Shown here: positions 41,893-45,246 of the stretch, piece after piece
How positions within the stretch are numbered: the first letter of the stretch is position 1
How the letters are laid out: every line of letters starts with the position of its first letter
Origin: Sphingopyxis sp. LC81
GTDB lineage: Bacteria; Pseudomonadota; Alphaproteobacteria; Sphingomonadales; Sphingomonadaceae
Direction of reading: 5' to 3'
DNA length: 45,246 nt
Assembly: GCF_000756375.1 (NCBI RefSeq)
Contig: NZ_JNFD01000038.1
Coordinates: 1-45,246 of the forward strand
Program-made: the position numbers and the translations under genes
The notes under the pieces: generated by a model
The model's input: only the letters and a program-made list of their open reading frames with translations
Told to the model about the DNA's origin: nothing
The model's database searches: none

Positions 41893-41923
41893 GAGATGCG
41901 GCTTCCCACCATGGGAAGGTCAA
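41893..41923 (-). promoter_or_regulatory. CueR-type promoter of the copper ATPase
   Basis: Minus strand: TTGACC (41923-41918), a 19-bp spacer with TTCCCATGGTGGGAAG, and CATCTC (41898-41893). It differs from the promoter at 30943-30973 by only three bases over the 31-bp span, although the two drive genes in opposite directions at the two edges of the island. No complete cognate regulator gene is in the window. Confidence 0.82.
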
Positions 41924-42118
41924 GGGGCTGTAGACCGCAAAATGAAACGCGGTGATCAGGCTCTGTGTCCAATGATCCCCATTGACCTTCGTCACGTGTT
42001 GAGTCGCCGTCGATTGGGAGCTCGCGGGGCAAACGAGGTGAACCAACCGACCGCTCAAGGCGTCACCTCAAGGTTTGTGCGCCAGACAACGATTTGGCGG
42101 ACATAATGAGAACACTGG

Positions 42119-45088
42119 CTATGCCACGAGTTTGAGGCGGGCCATGGGATCGTTGAGGGTGCGGAACTCGCCAGGGGAGAGCCGGTTTGCCCTTTGCCAC
42201 AGATAGTCGCCGGTCAAACTGATATGCACCCAGCCCATCGGCGAGAGATGGGCAAGCAGCGCATCATCGAAGGTGCCGCCGGATGATTGGAGATGCTGGG
42301 CGGCCCTGTCCATATAGACGGTGTTCCAGTAAGAAATCGCCGCGATCAGCAGATTGAGGCCCGATGCCCGATATTCCTGATTCTCGATCGAGCGATCGGT
42401 GAACCGCCCCTGTCGGTTGGTGTAGATCGCGGCGGCAAGGGTATGACGTGCTTCGCCTTTATTGAGGCCGGCCTGGCAGGCGCGACGCAAGTCGGGCTGT
42501 TCAAGCCAGTCGAGCGCAAATAGCGTCCGCTCGATGCGGCCGAGTTCGGCCAGCGCAAAATCCAGCCTGTTCTGGCGCTTGTAGGCGGCCAGCTTGCGCA
42601 GGATCGCGGAGGGCGCAACGGCTCCTTCCTTAATGGAGGCGACGATCCTGACGATGTCATCCCAATCGGCTTCGATCGCCGCCGTCTTGATCGTGCGGCC
42701 CATGAGGCTTTCGATGCCTTTGTAGGTCGAAGGCGCGGCGATCGAGCCGAGTTTCCGGTCGGCGATGTCGCGCAGACGGGGCACGAACCGGAAGCCGAGA
42801 AGATGGCAAAGGGCAAAGACATGGTCCGTCGCGCCGCCGGTATCAGTGTAATGCTCATGCAGCGGTAGCGCGCCGGCGCCGAGCATCAGGCCATCCAGCA
42901 CGTAGGGGGCCTCGCCGGCGGTGGCCGACATGATCCGCGATCCGAACGAGGCAAAATGATCGGACAGGTGGGAGTAGATCTTCAGGCCCGGCTCGCTGCC
43001 ATATTTCGCATTGATGTCGGCCGCCGCCGATCGGTTGCGGCCCGAGCGGAAGAACTGCCCATCGGAGGATGAACTAGTGCCGGCTCCCCAATGGCGCGTG
43101 AAAGGAAGATCATGGTGCGCGGCAACGATCATCCCCAACGCGGCCTGATAGTTTTCGGGCGACAAATACCAGTTGTGGGTCCAGGCAAGCTGGGCGTAGC
43201 TCACCCCGTCGCTGGCGTTGGCCATGCGCTCTAGACCCAGATTCGATCCATCAGCGAGAATGGCGGCGAGGATCGCGTGCGGGTTGTCATGCTCCTTGCC
43301 GGACCGAAGATCGCGAAATGCGCTCAGGAACCCGGTGCGCTCGGCCACCTCGACCAGGAGTTCGGTGATCCGCACGCGCGGAAGCAAGGCGTCGAGCCTG
43401 CGATCGAGAGCCTCCGCCTCGGGTGGAGTGATCGCCGGCATGGGTTGCAGCTTGAGCCGGTCGCGTTCGAGCGCCACGCCCGCGAGCCTGTTCGCCTTGA
43501 GTTGCTTGGCGAAACGGCGCAGCCGCCAGTCGATCGTCCTTGCCCGCTCCTCCAGATAGGCGGCCGCATCGGTCTGGAATGGCAGGCTGTCGGCCACCTT
43601 ATCGGCATCGCGTCGACTCAGCAAATAGGTGTCGAAGCGGCGATAATTGCGGGTTCCTTCGACCCATATGTCGCCGGCGCGCAACCGATCGCGCAGCGTG
43701 GCCATGATGGCCGTCTCGTATCGCCGGCGATCGACCTGGCCACCTTCGGTGATGAGGCGCTTCCACTGCCGGTTGGCGAATGGGAGCGGAACGCCCTCGG
43801 GCAGGCTGCGGGCCTTGCGGGCATTGGTATCGCGGATGACCTCGATGGCCTTGACCAGTTGCGATCCGCTCCCCGATGCCTTGAACGTGAATGTATCGAG
43901 GAAAGCCGGGCTGAACCGCCGCAGCGTCGCATAGCGACCAGTCGCCGCGACAAGCGCATCTTCGCCCGCCAGCTCGGCCAGCGCATCGACCTGCGATTTG
44001 GCTGCGACCAGTCTGTGCCAGCCTACCGCTTCGTCGATCAGTTCGAGCGGATTACCGCCATGTTCGACCGCCTCTCCCAGCGCGGCGATCGTCGCGCCGA
44101 ACAGCCGCATAAGTTCGCCGACCGAGCGGATGCTGTCCTGATAGCGCCTTTCCCGCCCGCGCCGCGCCCGTGTGAACAGGCTTCCGACAAGCCTGTCGAA
44201 CATCTGGATCGCACCATCGGCGAGCCTGGCATCGAGGTCGATGACCGCCGCGATCAGCGTCGCGCGGCGCCTGTTAAGGCTATAATCGGAGAGCAGGAAC
44301 GCCGGCGCAACGCCACCTTCGCGCATGAACTGCGCGAACCGGAAGTCGGGGATTTTCGCGCCGATCGCCGGGTCGATGCCGATTCCGCGCACATAGCGTA
44401 GCCGTTCCAGCAGCCCGTTGATGTTCGCCGTGGTGGGCGCTTCCTCGAAATTGCGCAGCCAGGCCAGCGGCGTCATGCCGAAGTCGCTGTTGTTGACGAT
44501 CAGATCATCGATCCGCGCCAGTTCGGCATGACCCAGGCTTTCGACAATGAGCGCCGCCGCGGCTTTGCGGGCGCGTGCCCTGCCGGCGAGGCCCGCACGT
44601 TCGAGCGTGTCTGCCGATGGAAGAATGAAGCGTTCCTGCTTCAGCCCCTCCATCAATGCGCGGACAATAGGTTCGCCCCGATCGGTCCGCTCCGCAGCTC
44701 TTGCGGCGAGATCGAGCGCGAGCGGTATATCCCCTCGCCGAAAAGGGTGTAGCCCCAGATGCCGTGCCGCAATGTCGGCATGATCGTTACGTGTTTGCGC
44801 GCGCTGGCCATAGTCGGCGAACGCATCAACATCGACGAAGAGCTGGGCGGCGAGATAGTGAAGGACCGCATCGGGGACGTCGACGTCGGGCTGCAAACCG
44901 AAGCCGGGATGCCGCATAAGCGCGATCTGCGTTGCCAGACCGAGGCGGTTGGCAGGGCGATAGCGGCGACCGACCAGTTCGAGATCCTCGGCGGCAAGGG
45001 TATAGTGGCCGACGATCGCGGTTTCGTCATGGGGGATATCGAACAGGCGACGCCTTTCTTCTCCGGTCAATAATCGCCGCCGCGCCAT
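42119..45088 (-). CDS. tnpA: Tn3-family transposase (TnpA)
   Basis: 989 residues, full length for the family. N-terminal DUF4158-type region (RRRLLTGEERRRLFDIPHDETAIVGHYTL) and the DDE core of Tn3 transposases (YLSPENYQAALGMIVAAHHDLPFTRHWGAGTSSSSDGQFF, then HEHYTDTGGATDHVFALCHLLGFRFVPRLRDI, then GEARHTLAAAIYTNRQGRF and NLLIAAISYWNTVYM). The stop and all motifs are intact. No resolvase gene or clear 38-bp terminal repeat was found beside it; the upstream side is cut by an IS5-like element. Confidence 0.93.
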   Translation of the reverse strand: MARRRLLTGEERRRLFDIPHDETAIVGHYTLAAEDLELVGRRYRPANRLGLATQIALMRHPGFGLQPDVDVPDAVLHYLAAQLFVDVDAFADYGQRAQTRNDHADIAARHLGLHPFRRGDIPLALDLAARAAERTDRGEPIVRALMEGLKQERFILPSADTLERAGLAGRARARKAAAALIVESLGHAELARIDDLIVNNSDFGMTPLAWLRNFEEAPTTANINGLLERLRYVRGIGIDPAIGAKIPDFRFAQFMREGGVAPAFLLSDYSLNRRRATLIAAVIDLDARLADGAIQMFDRLVGSLFTRARRGRERRYQDSIRSVGELMRLFGATIAALGEAVEHGGNPLELIDEAVGWHRLVAAKSQVDALAELAGEDALVAATGRYATLRRFSPAFLDTFTFKASGSGSQLVKAIEVIRDTNARKARSLPEGVPLPFANRQWKRLITEGGQVDRRRYETAIMATLRDRLRAGDIWVEGTRNYRRFDTYLLSRRDADKVADSLPFQTDAAAYLEERARTIDWRLRRFAKQLKANRLAGVALERDRLKLQPMPAITPPEAEALDRRLDALLPRVRITELLVEVAERTGFLSAFRDLRSGKEHDNPHAILAAILADGSNLGLERMANASDGVSYAQLAWTHNWYLSPENYQAALGMIVAAHHDLPFTRHWGAGTSSSSDGQFFRSGRNRSAAADINAKYGSEPGLKIYSHLSDHFASFGSRIMSATAGEAPYVLDGLMLGAGALPLHEHYTDTGGATDHVFALCHLLGFRFVPRLRDIADRKLGSIAAPSTYKGIESLMGRTIKTAAIEADWDDIVRIVASIKEGAVAPSAILRKLAAYKRQNRLDFALAELGRIERTLFALDWLEQPDLRRACQAGLNKGEARHTLAAAIYTNRQGRFTDRSIENQEYRASGLNLLIAAISYWNTVYMDRAAQHLQSSGGTFDDALLAHLSPMGWVHISLTGDYLWQRANRLSPGEFRTLNDPMARLKLVA

Positions 45089-45119
45089 CCTGCCTCCATC
45101 CCGAGTCGAGAGCGACAGG

Positions 45120-45246
45120 CTAGGCCGTAGACTCGTAAGCGTTGATCCAGAGTCGGGCTGCGAACAGTTTTACAGCAGCGAGGAAGTTGTCGGCGCGCTT
45201 GTCGTATCGAGTAGCTAAACCTCTAGCATTCTTAATCTTTCCAAAG
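45120..45246 (-). CDS. IS5-like transposase, C-terminal fragment at window edge
   Basis: The frame enters at the window end and stops at TAG 45120-45122. It reads FGKIKNARGLATRYDKRADN, then FLAAVKLFAARLWINAYEST, ending in A. The FGKIKN...ATRYDKRA pattern is the typical end of IS5-group transposases (the conserved region around the last catalytic Glu and the ATRYDK tail). It lies only about 30 bp from the tnpA start, so the IS has probably landed in or deleted the Tn3 end. The gene continues beyond the window. Confidence 0.8.
   Translation of the reverse strand, partial: FGKIKNARGLATRYDKRADNFLAAVKLFAARLWINAYESTA

Noticed and set aside
42059..42118. Tn3 terminal inverted repeat downstream of tnpA
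   Set aside because: No GGGG-type start or match to a partner at the other side could be found; the other side is interrupted by the IS.
43277..44401. A 374-codon open frame on the plus strand inside tnpA
   Set aside because: Antisense shadow of the Tn3 transposase; no recognisable domain.

Overview
The window looks like an accessory stretch, most likely a plasmid or plasmid-derived island, from an alphaproteobacterium of the Sphingomonadales (Sphingobium / Novosphingobium / Sphingopyxis type). The reasons are the high-GC coding style, the lasso peptide leader style, an imuA-imuB-dnaE2 cassette with an alphaproteobacterial LexA box (GTTC-N7-GTTC), and a RepA/ParA/ParB replicon with iterons. 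No ribosomal or tRNA genes were seen.

Layout. (1) 1-2316: a lasso peptide cluster on the minus strand, in the order GntR-type regulator, 42-codon precursor, B protease, truncated C cyclase. The C frame ends beside a perfect 11-bp inverted repeat (28-38 / 89-99). (2) 2533-4661: a small sigma-region-4-like protein, a DUF1810 protein and a two-helix membrane protein. (3) 5017-8781: a defence-like patch with a DUF3800 protein, a frameshifted AbiJ-N-terminal-like gene, and an AbiEi/AbiEii pair followed by a GNAT protein. (4) 8801-16601: an SOS mutagenesis region (dnaE2, imuB, imuA) with a LexA box. Divergent from it are a 53-residue protein, an SRAP paralogue that has lost all four catalytic residues, a hypothetical protein and an intact SRAP protein. 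(5) 16659-18280: a putative HEPN protein and a DpnII/MboI-like PD-(D/E)XK nuclease. (6) 18456-22791: the replicon, with repA, an iteron origin, parA, three parS-like 16-bp palindromes and parB.

(7) 23772 to about 30650: a transposon with tniA, tniB and tniQ. It carries no serine resolvase. Instead it has a tyrosine recombinase divergent from a large helix-turn-helix protein, and between them lies a loxP-like 12-7-12 palindrome. I read this as a TniABQ transposition core joined to a Tn4651 (TnpS/TnpT)-style cointegrate resolution module. It is the best candidate here for something undescribed. Its left end cuts a second, degraded gene of what looks like the same helix-turn-helix family.

(8) 30829-41923: a metal-resistance island. 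At its core is a mercury module (merR, a membrane-anchored MerP-like protein, merA, merT, merP, a CC-motif membrane protein and a second flavoprotein reductase) with two MerR-type 19-bp-spacer promoters. Copper-type genes flank it on both sides: a cluster of small secreted Met-rich and CusF-like proteins on the left and a Cu-type P1B ATPase on the right. These flanking units have near-identical CueR-type promoters, but only a C-terminal scrap of a MerR-family regulator remains beside the left one. A folE gene for Zn-dependent GTP cyclohydrolase I sits inside the island. (9) 42119-45246: a complete Tn3-family transposase and, at the window edge, the 3' end of an IS5-like transposase.
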